Shown in pieces: positions 7,352 through 15,977 of a stretch of 64,000 nt of DNA (position 1 is the first letter of the stretch; every line of letters begins with the position of its first letter). This DNA is from Nocardioides potassii (GTDB taxonomy: Bacteria > Actinomycetota > Actinomycetes > Propionibacteriales > Nocardioidaceae). The stretch is from contig NZ_JAKJHZ010000005.1 of the NCBI RefSeq assembly GCF_021648885.1, positions 62,001-126,000 of the forward strand, in the 5' to 3' direction. The position numbers were made by a program, and so were the translations under genes. The notes below the pieces were generated by a model. It did not search any database, was not told the DNA's origin, and saw only the letters and a program-made list of their open reading frames with translations.

Positions 7352-8566
7352 TCAGGCGCTGAGCGACTCCACCCACTCTTGGACCGGCGGCACCATCGCG
7401 GTCATGCCGAGGTTCGACGGGTGCACGCCGTCACCTCCGAGCGCGCCGAGGTCGACCCGCCACTTCCCGGTGGGCGAGCTCGATCCGCCCTGCTCGACCG
7501 CTGCTGCGATGTCCACGACACCCTTGAGCGGGTGACCGGTCTGGCCTGCGCGGATGACGGTGCCGGTCGCGCCCACCGACAGGGCGGCACGGGTGGTCGG
7601 GTGACAGGGTGCGCCGTCGCGGAGGAACGCGATCCACGGCTGCCGGTAGGTGGCGGCGTAGTCACGGACCGTCTGACCCGAGAGGGTGGCGCATCCATCG
7701 TCGGTGTCGACGATCGGCGTCGGTGTGGTCTGCCACAGGGGCAGGTCTGCGTTGAGGCCGTGGATGTAGTCGTAGTTGTCGACGGCGCGCGCCCACATGG
7801 TCGTGGTGTTGATGTTGTCGCTGAGGTCGTTGACACCGAACTGGACGAGCATGTGCGTGAGCGCCTCGATGAGATCGGCGCCGAGCCAGCGTCCGGTGAA
7901 CCGTTGTGCGTTGCGGCCGAAGTTGACCCCAGCGACTGCGCGGGACGCGAGGGCCTGCTGCCACCACAAGCCCTGGGCGGCGATGGAGTCGCCGTACAGG
8001 CCGAGCGACAGCGCGGTCGCGCGGCCGTCCCCGATGAACCCGATCGGTACGGGGCCGTTGGCGGGGAAGGCGTCGGGTGACGGGAGGGTGGTCTCGGTCA
8101 GGTGTTCCCCGGTCGTCACGGCGGCGGGTGCGGACACGTTGATGTTCTGTGCGGGCGAGTAGACGCGGACCTCGAACGTGGTGGCCTCGAGGAAGGGGCC
8201 GGTGAGCGCGTCCGAGGTGAGGTAGCCGTCGAGAGGCAGTGACCCTGACGTGGAGCCGCTGAACGTCACCGGCACCCACGAACCGCCGGCCTTCCGGACA
8301 GACGCTTTGAGGGTCGCCGGGTTGGTGATCGACCCCTGCGACCCGCCGAAGAACACCAGCCGCATGTCCGCGGAGTCGGCGAGGACGGTGAACGCGGTGT
8401 GCTGCCAGGTCTTGCCGCTGCCCGTGAGGGTGGTGGTGTTCTGGTTCACGCCGAGCGGTTCGGTCATCAGCCGCGGCACGACCAGCGTCGGGTCCGGCGG
8501 CGGGGGGCCACCGGTCCCGCCGCCCGTGCCGCCTCCTCCGGTGGCGAGGAGTCGCCGGACGGTCAC
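7352..8566 (-). CDS. Tail-associated SGNH hydrolase
   Basis: 404 residues. A Gly/Pro-rich linker (about 10-26) leads to a beta-rich domain (about 27-170) and then an SGNH hydrolase fold. Catalytic blocks are visible: GDS at 192-194 (S194), FGRN (G217), GVND (N246) and DGVH (D379, H382). It probably de-esterifies cell-surface glycans during adsorption. The GTG at 8566 overlaps the stop of the upstream tail gene (GTGA). This is the last gene of the late operon, where receptor-binding proteins normally lie. Confidence 0.85.
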   Translation of the reverse strand: MTVRRLLATGGGGTGGGTGGPPPPDPTLVVPRLMTEPLGVNQNTTTLTGSGKTWQHTAFTVLADSADMRLVFFGGSQGSITNPATLKASVRKAGGSWVPVTFSGSTSGSLPLDGYLTSDALTGPFLEATTFEVRVYSPAQNINVSAPAAVTTGEHLTETTLPSPDAFPANGPVPIGFIGDGRATALSLGLYGDSIAAQGLWWQQALASRAVAGVNFGRNAQRFTGRWLGADLIEALTHMLVQFGVNDLSDNINTTTMWARAVDNYDYIHGLNADLPLWQTTPTPIVDTDDGCATLSGQTVRDYAATYRQPWIAFLRDGAPCHPTTRAALSVGATGTVIRAGQTGHPLKGVVDIAAAVEQGGSSSPTGKWRVDLGALGGDGVHPSNLGMTAMVPPVQEWVESLSA

Positions 8567-10122
8567 GCCGTGCTCCCGTTGCCGTACGTGCCGGCTGCGA
8601 CGGCGAGGGCCTGGGCCTGCTCCTGGGTGACGGGCTCGCCTGCGTTGAGGGCGATGAAGTCGAGGAGGAACCCGCCCTCGCTGCCGCCGAACTGCCACGT
8701 GTTGATGTAGAGCTCGTTGCAGTCGTAGGTCGCGTTGATGCCGGTGGGGGTGAAGGTCATCGTCCACGGCACACCGTCGCGGTAGGCGGTGCGGACCTGG
8801 TTGCCGCTGCCGTCTCGCTCGGCGTTGATGACGAACAGGTGCTTGAGGGTGTTGTTGTCGTAGTACGTCTCGCCGCTCGCCAGGCCGTAGGTCTGGCCCT
8901 CGTTCATCACGAAGAACTTCGTCGATCCGCCTCGTGCGACGGGGTCGGTCACGGCGTCCACGAGGAAGATCAGCGTGAGCTTCTGGGCGCTGTCGAACGC
9001 CGTGCCGATCGCAGTGCGCTGCAGCGCGACACTGGTGGTGAACTTCGCCGAACCGGTCGCGCCGGGCGACAGCGCCGCGCCGTTCAGGGCGGGCAACGAC
9101 TTGCCGTCGCTGGTCACCCAAGCAGTCCCGGGGAGGCTGTCGTGAATCTGGATGGAGCCCTGCGAGAAGCGGGTATACATGTCGAGGTTCATCGCCAGCA
9201 GCTGTTCGTGGAGGCCCACGCTGTCGACGTTGGCCGGACCCCAGGTGCGGGCGGTGGAGCGTTCGCCGGTGCTGTTGTAGGCGCGGACAGCACCGGAGTG
9301 GGACGACCCTGCGCCGAGGCCGGTGTACGTGTGGGCGGTGTCGCTACCCGAGTCGACCCACGCGCCGCCGTCGATCTGCACCTCGTACCCGGCCGCGACG
9401 GTGGAGGCGACCCACGTCAGGGCGTAGCCGTCGGTGGTGGGGTCGACGGTGACGGTTCCGGGCTGGGTGGGCGGGTCGGTGACAGGCTCAACCGTTCCGC
9501 CACCGCCGGCGCCCGCGGCCACGAGGTCCCATGCGCCCTCGTAGTAGACGCCGGTCACCCATGCGTCGTCGACGACCTCGATGTCCGAGCCCGCGATCGT
9601 GACGGCCTCGGCGCCGGACTTCACCTTGAAGGCGATCGAGTAGCCGGGCGGCGTGCCGAGCTCGATGGTCGTGGGGCCGGTAGCGCGAATGACGTGGAAC
9701 CCGTTTGCCGGGCTGAGAACGAGCGTGCCTGAAGCGCCGTTGTGCACTTGCACGCCGTCGATGCGGGCCGCGATGGTGTCGAGCAGCTCGCCGTTGCCGA
9801 GCGCCTCGAGCACCGCGGCGATGACCTCGGGGGCGGCGGCGATGACCTCCCCGACCGAGGTCCACGTGCCCTGGTTGGTCACCGAGTCGTACACCAGCAC
9901 CGAGCCGGTCTCAGGCTCGGCAGGAGCGGGCGGCGAGATGATCGCGCCCCAGCGCGTGATGCCCGACTCCGCCGACCCGCCGACCGCCCAGAAGATGTCC
10001 GGCGGGTCTGTCAGCGGCGGGTTGCACAGCGACCCGTCGAGCACCGCGCCGTTGGTCGCCGTGAACCCGAGCGTGGGGTAGTCCCAGGGGCCGCCGGGGC
10101 GGGTCAGCGTGTAGAACGTCAT
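8563..10122 (-). CDS. Tail fibre-like protein with fibronectin III domain
   Basis: 519 residues. The N-terminus (MTFYTLTRPGGPWD) looks like a tail-binding segment. A fibronectin type III-like stretch lies at about 215-300 (PTQPGTVTVDPTTDGYALTW, then YEVQIDGG). The C-terminal 200 residues resemble a jelly-roll glycan-binding domain. Together with the SGNH hydrolase downstream it is the likely receptor-binding apparatus. Assignment is by layout and domain style. Confidence 0.7.
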   Translation of the reverse strand: MTFYTLTRPGGPWDYPTLGFTATNGAVLDGSLCNPPLTDPPDIFWAVGGSAESGITRWGAIISPPAPAEPETGSVLVYDSVTNQGTWTSVGEVIAAAPEVIAAVLEALGNGELLDTIAARIDGVQVHNGASGTLVLSPANGFHVIRATGPTTIELGTPPGYSIAFKVKSGAEAVTIAGSDIEVVDDAWVTGVYYEGAWDLVAAGAGGGGTVEPVTDPPTQPGTVTVDPTTDGYALTWVASTVAAGYEVQIDGGAWVDSGSDTAHTYTGLGAGSSHSGAVRAYNSTGERSTARTWGPANVDSVGLHEQLLAMNLDMYTRFSQGSIQIHDSLPGTAWVTSDGKSLPALNGAALSPGATGSAKFTTSVALQRTAIGTAFDSAQKLTLIFLVDAVTDPVARGGSTKFFVMNEGQTYGLASGETYYDNNTLKHLFVINAERDGSGNQVRTAYRDGVPWTMTFTPTGINATYDCNELYINTWQFGGSEGGFLLDFIALNAGEPVTQEQAQALAVAAGTYGNGSTA

Positions 10123-10150
10123 CGGGCGCTCCTCCTGCTCAGCGGGTGGA

Positions 10151-10384
10151 TCAGGCGTTGGGCGGCTGGACCGACTCGTCCTGGTGCTCGGCCTCCGGGT
10201 CGCGGTTGGGCGTGCCGTAGACCGCGGCCGAGGTGACGATGCAGGCGACGACCGCCGTCACCCACTCGCCGGTCGTGATGTGCTCGGCGCCAGCAGACGC
10301 CTCCGTCACTGCCGAGCCGATGAGCACAGCGCCGGGGGCGACGAAGCCGACGACGGCCTTCCAGTAGGGCGCGATCTTGTTCAC
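10151..10384 (-). CDS. Putative holin
   Basis: 77 residues. The first helix (GFVAPGAVLIGSAVTEA) and second helix (WVTAVVACIVTSAAVYG) flank a short loop, and the C-terminus is charged. The pattern MNKIAPYWKAVVGFVAPGA is common among actinophage holin-like proteins next to endolysins. Starts at GTG 10384, overlapping the stop of the 40-residue gene. It would form membrane lesions for lysis; several other small membrane proteins nearby could share or replace that role. Confidence 0.65.
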   Translation of the reverse strand: MNKIAPYWKAVVGFVAPGAVLIGSAVTEASAGAEHITTGEWVTAVVACIVTSAAVYGTPNRDPEAEHQDESVQPPNA

Positions 10385-10503
10385 GGGGTCTCCTCGAGGT
10401 TGAGGGGCGAGTGCCCCAGGACGGCTTGGTCGATGAAGTCGCAGAGGCGCGGGCAGAACAGGCAGCCGAGCGCGTACAGCGCGGCGGCGAGGCGGGGGTT
10501 CAT
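10381..10503 (-). CDS. 40-residue hydrophobic protein
   Basis: A short frame linked by ATGA and GTGA overlaps at both ends, which argues it is translated. It has one hydrophobic stretch (LAAALYALGCLFC) with cysteines at 14, 17 and 21. No family recognised; its place between the holin candidate and the nuclease-like gene suggests a lysis accessory. Confidence 0.5.
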   Translation of the reverse strand: MNPRLAAALYALGCLFCPRLCDFIDQAVLGHSPLNLEETP

Positions 10504-11189
10504 GTGATGAGCCGGAGGTGGTCGGGGCCGCGACTGTGCAGCGTGCGCTGCTGCGGGACGGCCTTGGGCGGGTGCGGGTCGTTGAAGTCGCCGCCGTCCA
10601 CGACCAGGTCGCATACCTCGGCGAGGTCGGCCAGCGCCCGCGAGGTGACGCGCTCGCCGCGGCGGCGTGCGTGCTGCACCTTGGCGTTGGGCAGGTCGCG
10701 GTGCGGGTGCTGGTTACCGAGACCGATGCGGACGCCCTCGATCGTGGCGACGCACGAGACGAGGTCGCGGCGCGGACCGGTGCCGACCGGGGCGCCGATC
10801 TTCGTGCCCTGCTCCATCAGCAGCGTGCGGCGCTTGCGGGTGACCTTCACCCCGGGCGACACCGCGATCGGCTCACGGGTCAGCCAACCCACCAAGGTCG
10901 TGCCGGGCTCGAGCCAGCGCAGCAGCTTCTCGTGCTCGTCGGCGGGGTCGGCCTCGTCGATCTCCTGCAGCAGCAGCACGACGTACTGACGCTCGTCGAC
11001 GCGATCGAGCAGCCGCATGACATTGCGCTTGAACTGGCCGGGATCGTAGCCCCGGCCGAGGTTGGCGGTGACGACGACGAGGCGGAAGGGCTGCAGACCG
11101 CCGGTGATGCGAAGGACGACCCCAATCGCGTCGTGGCCGTCGATGTCGAGGTCGACGGTGAACCGCTTGACCAGGCGCGCGCGGATCAC
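10500..11189 (-). CDS. Endonuclease/exonuclease/phosphatase-like protein
   Basis: 229 residues. EEP-fold blocks are recognisable: VVVTANLGRG at the first strand, LLLQEIDEADP carrying the metal-binding Glu, NQHPHRD, and VDGGDFNDPHPP near the end. EEP proteins cleave phosphodiesters in nucleic acids or lipids. Start GTG 11189 overlaps the endolysin stop. Such genes occur near lysins in actinophages, but their role is not known. Confidence 0.7.
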   Translation of the reverse strand: MIRARLVKRFTVDLDIDGHDAIGVVLRITGGLQPFRLVVVTANLGRGYDPGQFKRNVMRLLDRVDERQYVVLLLQEIDEADPADEHEKLLRWLEPGTTLVGWLTREPIAVSPGVKVTRKRRTLLMEQGTKIGAPVGTGPRRDLVSCVATIEGVRIGLGNQHPHRDLPNAKVQHARRRGERVTSRALADLAEVCDLVVDGGDFNDPHPPKAVPQQRTLHSRGPDHLRLIT

Positions 11190-11779
11190 AGCGAGTCCCG
11201 GGTGTCGATCCAGTCCGCGACCTTGGCCTGCAGCTTGGACTTGTCGTCCCGGGCCGCGGCGATGGTGTCGTTGAGCACTTTGATCTGTGCGCGCGCCTCG
11301 GCGATCTTCCCGTCGATGGCGCGGACCCGTTGCCGCTTCTTCGCCCAGGCGATGCCCTCCTGCCACGTCCGCACCTCGAAGTCGCGCGGGCCGTCGTCCG
11401 GGCCCCCGCGGCCACCCGTGCCGAGACCGTTGAACCCCGCGTCGAGCGCAGCGATCTGGTAGCGGCCGCCGGCGTTGTGGGGGCAACCGCGCAGCACGCC
11501 GTGACGATGCAGCGGCGAGAACGTCGGAGGTGTCCGCAGCCACTCGGCCGCGCCCATCTGCCGGCCGATCAGCACGTCGGCCTGGCTCGGTGTGCCGTCG
11601 GTGACGTCGTACGCGCCGCCCGGCTGGTGGGTATTGGCTGAGGCCGCGGCGTTGCCGATGAGCTGGTAGACCTTCAGCGGCCCGACGAGGTTGCCAGTCT
11701 CCTGCAGCTCGCGCTCGTAGACCGGCAGCCACTTCGCGAGGCACTCGCACGCGGGCAGGCCGCGGAACATGACGGTCAC
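11186..11779 (-). CDS. Endolysin, M15-like zinc D,D-peptidase
   Basis: 197 residues from GTG 11779; ATG at 11770 is also possible. The metal-binding pattern of M15/hedgehog-type peptidases is present: H51 and D58 in THQPGGAYD, and H93 in SPLHRHGV. Residues 140-197 form a charged coiled coil. It probably cuts peptidoglycan cross-links or stems. It lacks a signal peptide, so release would need a holin, consistent with the small membrane proteins around it. Confidence 0.75.
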   Translation of the reverse strand: MTVMFRGLPACECLAKWLPVYERELQETGNLVGPLKVYQLIGNAAASANTHQPGGAYDVTDGTPSQADVLIGRQMGAAEWLRTPPTFSPLHRHGVLRGCPHNAGGRYQIAALDAGFNGLGTGGRGGPDDGPRDFEVRTWQEGIAWAKKRQRVRAIDGKIAEARAQIKVLNDTIAAARDDKSKLQAKVADWIDTRDSL

Positions 11780-11787
11780 GAGTGCTC

Positions 11788-11928
11788 CTAGAGGTAGATG
11801 CCGGTCGGCAGGCGAGGCGGGCAGGGACACAGCGCGCCACCGAGGTCGGCATGGCAGCGGGTGAACTCGTGGTGCTCGTGGTCGCACCGCGGGCACGACG
11901 GCTGGCGGGAGATCGGCGTCTCGGCCAT
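11788..11928 (-). CDS. 46-residue zinc-ribbon protein
   Basis: The frame encodes CPRC at residues 12-15, then HEHHEF and C-H, and ends with CPCPPRL, giving a full set of Cys/His ligands for one zinc. It lies 8 bp from the endolysin start on the same strand. No family recognised. Confidence 0.5.
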   Translation of the reverse strand: MAETPISRQPSCPRCDHEHHEFTRCHADLGGALCPCPPRLPTGIYL

Positions 11929-11983
11929 GCGTGCCTCCGGATGAAGCGCAGGGGTGAAGTCGGCCGAGATGAAGGGCAGGCGT

Positions 11984-12064
11984 TCAGTCGCACTCGGGGC
12001 AGGCGTAGCCGTGCTGGGTGCGCTCGAGCGGCGAGTGGCAGGCCGGGCAGGTGCGCTCGCTCAT
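11984..12064 (-). CDS. 26-residue double-CxxC zinc ribbon
   Basis: A minimal zinc ribbon: CPAC at 6-9 and CPEC at 22-25, with a 12-residue knuckle. The ATG overlaps the stop of the upstream membrane protein (ATGA), supporting translation. At 26 residues it is far shorter than usual annotated phage genes. Confidence 0.5.
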   Translation of the reverse strand: MSERTCPACHSPLERTQHGYACPECD

Positions 12065-12357
12065 TCGTCGTAGTCGCGCGCAGCGAAGCCCCACGCCAGC
12101 GCGCCGATCAGGCCGACGAGAACCAGCATCAGGAGGAACACGCGCAGCCCAGGCGCGACCGTGTCGTCAGACGCGGCGATCTCGCCCGAGCCGTACGCGA
12201 TGATCACGTAGGTCCCGATCACCCACGGGGTGATCCGCTTGAAGCGCCGCGGCATCGCCCGCCACCGGGCCACCGCTCCGGCCGACAGGAGCACGACGAC
12301 CAACCCAGCCAGGCCGGCGTTGATCCAGCGGAACCAGTCCCAGGTCTCGGCGGTCAT
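12061..12357 (-). CDS. Three-helix membrane protein
   Basis: 98 residues with membrane helices at about 12-32, 42-60 and 74-92 and basic loops (ARWRAMPRRFKR). It is coupled by ATGA to genes on both sides. No family recognised; a holin or antiholin-like role is possible because it lies in the lysis region. Confidence 0.6.
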   Translation of the reverse strand: MTAETWDWFRWINAGLAGLVVVLLSAGAVARWRAMPRRFKRITPWVIGTYVIIAYGSGEIAASDDTVAPGLRVFLLMLVLVGLIGALAWGFAARDYDE

Positions 12358-12815
12358 CGGGCCGGCTCCCCACACACCTGCTCCGGCAGCGCCGGGAGCG
12401 GGTTGGCCTTGCGCTCGGCGACCTGCTGGGCACGGAGTCGCTGGTACTGCCGGAGCTCGCGCTGGAAGCCTGTCTGGTCTCCGGCGCGGACCTCCTCGAG
12501 CAGCTGGTCGAGGGCCTCCTGCGTATCGGCCGCAGCATCCGAGCGCGCGCGGTAGACCGTCGCGAAGTCGGTCTGCCAGGTCGAAGTGCAGGACGTGAAG
12601 TCTGCCGACTGCGCGCGCTGGACGATGAGCACTCCGCCGAGGACGGCGTTGATCGCCAGGACGCCGGTGAGGATCCACCGGTTCAGGGTGTGATTCCGCG
12701 TCGGGCTCATGGGCCGTTCCTTCCGAGAGGCGCGGTAGAGGTCGAGGGCATCGCGGAACACGACGCCTGCGAGGAACCCGACGACGAGCCCGAGTCCGGC
12801 GAAGAGAGCAGTCAC
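12354..12815 (-). CDS. Small membrane protein with periplasmic domain (possible dual start)
   Basis: 153 residues from GTG 12815: one helix at 2-20, a basic loop, a second helix at about 46-66, then a helical extracytoplasmic domain with cysteines. An internal ATG at 12710 (residue 36) has GGAAGGA in good position and would give a single-helix form. The two forms resemble spanin or holin/antiholin designs, but no sequence signature confirms this. Confidence 0.55.
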   Translation of the reverse strand: MTALFAGLGLVVGFLAGVVFRDALDLYRASRKERPMSPTRNHTLNRWILTGVLAINAVLGGVLIVQRAQSADFTSCTSTWQTDFATVYRARSDAAADTQEALDQLLEEVRAGDQTGFQRELRQYQRLRAQQVAERKANPLPALPEQVCGEPAR

Positions 12816-13006
12816 TGCTCGTCACCGCCCGGCGGCTTCGTGCGGTCGCGCATCATCACGCCGACGACGACGCCGCTGAGGAGGGTGGAGAGGGCGACCG
12901 CGACGCCGGTGGCGTCGAGGATCTTCTGCGCGAGTCCGACGACGACGACGATGCCGAGCAGTGCGACGATGACGAACACCAGGGCGGTGACGGCCTTCTG
13001 GCTCAT
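12812..13006 (-). CDS. Two-helix membrane protein, holin-like
   Basis: 64 residues: helix 1 ALVFVIVALLGIVVVVG, helix 2 VALSTLLSGVVVGVMM, then a basic/acidic tail. Size and topology fit class II holins. It is the first gene after the tail-tip genes and the fourth small membrane protein in this 2.9-kb region. Confidence 0.6.
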   Translation of the reverse strand: MSQKAVTALVFVIVALLGIVVVVGLAQKILDATGVAVALSTLLSGVVVGVMMRDRTKPPGGDEQ

Positions 13007-13022
13007 GCTGCCCCTCCGTCGG

Positions 13023-14642
13023 TCATCGGCGCTGCCGGTCCTTCAGCAGCTTCACGAGCGCGTCCGAGGTGTCGCGCGGGTCGGAGTCGAGCGCGAGCGT
13101 CGCGACGTTGCCCTCGGTCGTGTAGTCGACGGCGAAGATCCGGAAGACGCCCTGCCCGTCGTTGTCGGCGGCGTTGAAGGCGTCGGGGTAAGCCTCGACC
13201 CCGAGGACGCGCACGAGCTCGCCGGCCTCGATCTCCCACGGCTGGACCATCGCGCCGGTCAGCACGTCGCGGATGGGGCGCGCAACCGTCAGGGTGCCGG
13301 CGTTCTTCGGGACGTTGTGCTCGGCGAGGAAGGCTGCGCCGGCGGCCGCCGCGGCGGTCTGCGATCCCGCCTCGCTGCCGAGGTCGACAACACCCATGCG
13401 CGTGAAGCCCGCCTCGTCGAGGATGGGCGCGCCACCGGTGTAGTAGGACCAGCGGTTGACGCCGCTGCTGTCGACCCACTTCACGGCGACCTGGTTGAAG
13501 ACGTTCTGCGTCGAGATCGGGAACGAGCCGCCGTCGTCGAGGGTCGCCTCGTAGCGCACGGTCGTCGGCCACAGTTCCCAGCGGAAGGCGTAGCCGTTGC
13601 CGGTGGTGTCGGGGCCGGTCGTCCACCGGTAGGCCGGCTCGATGGCCATCAGGTCCGCAAGCACCTGCTCGGCGGTGATGCCGTCCGGGTACGCGAGCTG
13701 GCCGATCATCGTGCTGGTCGTCGCCACGGTGGCATTCGCCCCGTCGTAGTCCAGCAGCACCCGGCCGAGCAGGTCGTTGACGACCTCGTGTGCCAGGACG
13801 TACTCGTTGCTGTAGCCGGTCGTGATGTCGGCGCCAGAGCGGTCGACCAGCATGGCGCGGACTGAGATCTCTCCAAACCATCCCCAGCTCGAGTCGCCCG
13901 CCGTGGTGGTGGGGCCGCCCGTCCAGATCCACCGCAGCTCGACCGTGTTGCGGCCGTTCGCGAACGAACCGCCGACAACGCCCGTCACGCCCGACAGGCC
14001 GGTGGTGGCGGCCACCGTGAAGGCGGGATCGAGCGAAGCGCCTGCGTCCGTGCGGGCGATTGCCTGCAGCAGCCACGTCGAACTGCTGAGGCCGGCCACG
14101 TAGTCGACCGAGATCGCGCCGAGCTTCTGTGCCGCCTGCCAGATCCGGTCGTATCGGGCCACCACGCGGGAGTCGGCGACCAGCGGCGACCCGTCGGGGA
14201 ACGTCATCAGCAGGCCCTGCGTGGCGTTGGCCGCCGTGTCGCCTGGGCGGGTCGAGGTCGTCATGCTCGCCGATGGGTTGGTCACGTCCACCGTCCGCCA
14301 TCCGTCCGAGGCGCTGCGGTCGACGTAGATCAGCGGGCGGGTGTCGTCCGAGGCGTGCTGGGCTGGCCCGAACGCGACGCAGTCCCACCGCTGCCCGTCG
14401 GCCGAGGCGGTGCGGCCGGTGTCGGACAGCCTGCCGTCCGCGACCGTCTTCGCGGAGCGGGCGTTGTAGACGCACACCTTCGCGAGGGGCTCGAGGCCGC
14501 CGAGGTCGGACAGTGGACGGGTGAGCGTGAAGGCGATGGACCGCACGCCGCCGACAGCCTCGCGGCGGAACGACAGCGACTGCACCTGGTCGGTGACGTG
14601 CTCGAGGCCGACACGCACCGTCAGCGGGACCGGCAAGGTCAC
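13023..14642 (-). CDS. Minor tail protein (tail tip/baseplate)
   Basis: 539 residues from GTG 14642, which overlaps the upstream stop. The N-terminus (VTLPVPLTVRVGLEHVTDQV) and beta-rich composition fit siphovirus tail-tip proteins encoded after the distal tail protein. Residues 190-290 resemble a carbohydrate-binding beta-sandwich. Assignment is mainly by gene order between the Dit-like protein and the lysis region. Confidence 0.65.
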   Translation of the reverse strand: MTLPVPLTVRVGLEHVTDQVQSLSFRREAVGGVRSIAFTLTRPLSDLGGLEPLAKVCVYNARSAKTVADGRLSDTGRTASADGQRWDCVAFGPAQHASDDTRPLIYVDRSASDGWRTVDVTNPSASMTTSTRPGDTAANATQGLLMTFPDGSPLVADSRVVARYDRIWQAAQKLGAISVDYVAGLSSSTWLLQAIARTDAGASLDPAFTVAATTGLSGVTGVVGGSFANGRNTVELRWIWTGGPTTTAGDSSWGWFGEISVRAMLVDRSGADITTGYSNEYVLAHEVVNDLLGRVLLDYDGANATVATTSTMIGQLAYPDGITAEQVLADLMAIEPAYRWTTGPDTTGNGYAFRWELWPTTVRYEATLDDGGSFPISTQNVFNQVAVKWVDSSGVNRWSYYTGGAPILDEAGFTRMGVVDLGSEAGSQTAAAAAGAAFLAEHNVPKNAGTLTVARPIRDVLTGAMVQPWEIEAGELVRVLGVEAYPDAFNAADNDGQGVFRIFAVDYTTEGNVATLALDSDPRDTSDALVKLLKDRQRR

Positions 14643-15976
14643 GACGACACCGGGCGCACGAAGAGGTACTGCGGGTGGTAGTAGACCGTGACCGAGATCG
14701 CGGCTGCCTTCGTGTGCGACTCGAGCCGGGCGGCCTGGTGCACCCAGGTGAAGGTGTTGTCGACTGCCGGCTGGATCACCGGGAACCCGCCAGCCACTGC
14801 TGCCTTCTCGGACACGGCGCTGCCCGTGAGTAGGTTGCCCACCGCTCCGACGACCGACTGGGTGGCCGAGTCGATGCTCACCATCCGTGCCGTCCCGAAC
14901 TCCGCCACGAGGAACTGGCTGTCGACCGGCAGGAAGAGGAGCGCATCCCACTGCAGCGACCCGCTACCCGACGTGCGCGCGGCCTGGACGGCGCCGTTCG
15001 TCGAGGCGCCCGTCGCGGTGTACGAGTAGTCGAGGATCTCGGTCGCCGAGCCGACGCGGATGATGCCGAGGTCGACGACCTGCCGGTTCGTCGTGAGCGG
15101 GATCGTCACCGTGTCGCCGACCACGCCGAACGACGGGACCGCGGCACGGGCCGTGAAGACCGACGTCGCGTCCGACCGCCGCACGACAGCCGCCACGCGA
15201 TAGAGGCCGAAGAGGGTCGTCGGCGTCTGGAGCCGCTGCACCATGGCCGCGTTGGTGCTGAACGACGTCGTCACGTAGTTGTTGGTCCCGGTGCCCGACA
15301 TCGCCGCGTCGGGACCGCCGCCCGGGTTGGTGGTGTCGATGCCCAGCGAGCAGGCCTCGGCCTGTGCGATCGTCGGCGTCCCGGTCGCGAACCACACGCC
15401 CTTCGCCGTCGACCCCGTGGTGGCTGAGGCGAGGAACGGGGCGGGCACGTCACCAAGGGCGTTGGCCATCGGGATCGTGAACTTCAGCGCCCCGCTCGCC
15501 GCGGCGGGGTCGTTGTTCACGGTGTACGGGCCCAGCGTCTCGCGGAGGCCCAGCGCGAACGGCTCGGCCAGCACCTCGATCGTGAACGTCCGCATGGCCG
15601 CCTGAGCCACGACGTCGGCCAGCTGCGAGGCGTCCGAGCGGAAGGTGCGGAAGAAGACCGGCTTCGACGCGCCCTGCGGGTGGTAGCGGATGAGGTTCGT
15701 CGGACGGTCGAGCTCGCGCCACAGCTTCTGCATCTCGACGGCCGCGGCGTCCTGGTTCGGCTTGCGGCACTCGATCTCCATGGTCAGAGTGCGCCCGTCG
15801 TAGTTCGACGAGCCGACCGAGATCCCGTCGCGCATCGCGTTGCTGGCCATCGACCGGCGCAGCCGCGGCGGCGGTGCGGAGAACGACTTCACCCAGAACG
15901 AGATCTCGTCGTTGAGGTCGAGGCGCACCGTCGGCGACGAGGAGATCGAGTCGACGAACTGGACCAGGTCAGCCAC
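14639..15976 (-). CDS. Distal tail protein-like minor tail protein
   Basis: 445 residues from GTG 15976. Position directly downstream of the tape measure is where distal tail proteins lie in siphophages. The first 160 residues show the mixed beta pattern of this class (RTLTMEIECR, then RTFTIEVLAEPFALGLRET). The remainder is Ser/Thr/Ala-rich beta structure, probably a surface domain. Confidence 0.65.
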   Translation of the reverse strand: MADLVQFVDSISSSPTVRLDLNDEISFWVKSFSAPPPRLRRSMASNAMRDGISVGSSNYDGRTLTMEIECRKPNQDAAAVEMQKLWRELDRPTNLIRYHPQGASKPVFFRTFRSDASQLADVVAQAAMRTFTIEVLAEPFALGLRETLGPYTVNNDPAAASGALKFTIPMANALGDVPAPFLASATTGSTAKGVWFATGTPTIAQAEACSLGIDTTNPGGGPDAAMSGTGTNNYVTTSFSTNAAMVQRLQTPTTLFGLYRVAAVVRRSDATSVFTARAAVPSFGVVGDTVTIPLTTNRQVVDLGIIRVGSATEILDYSYTATGASTNGAVQAARTSGSGSLQWDALLFLPVDSQFLVAEFGTARMVSIDSATQSVVGAVGNLLTGSAVSEKAAVAGGFPVIQPAVDNTFTWVHQAARLESHTKAAAISVTVYYHPQYLFVRPVSS

Positions 15977-15977
15977 G

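Noticed and set aside
7352..8566. Chromosomal secreted esterase rather than phage gene
   Set aside because: It is coupled by GTGA to a tail-fibre gene and lies inside the att repeats with no signal peptide.
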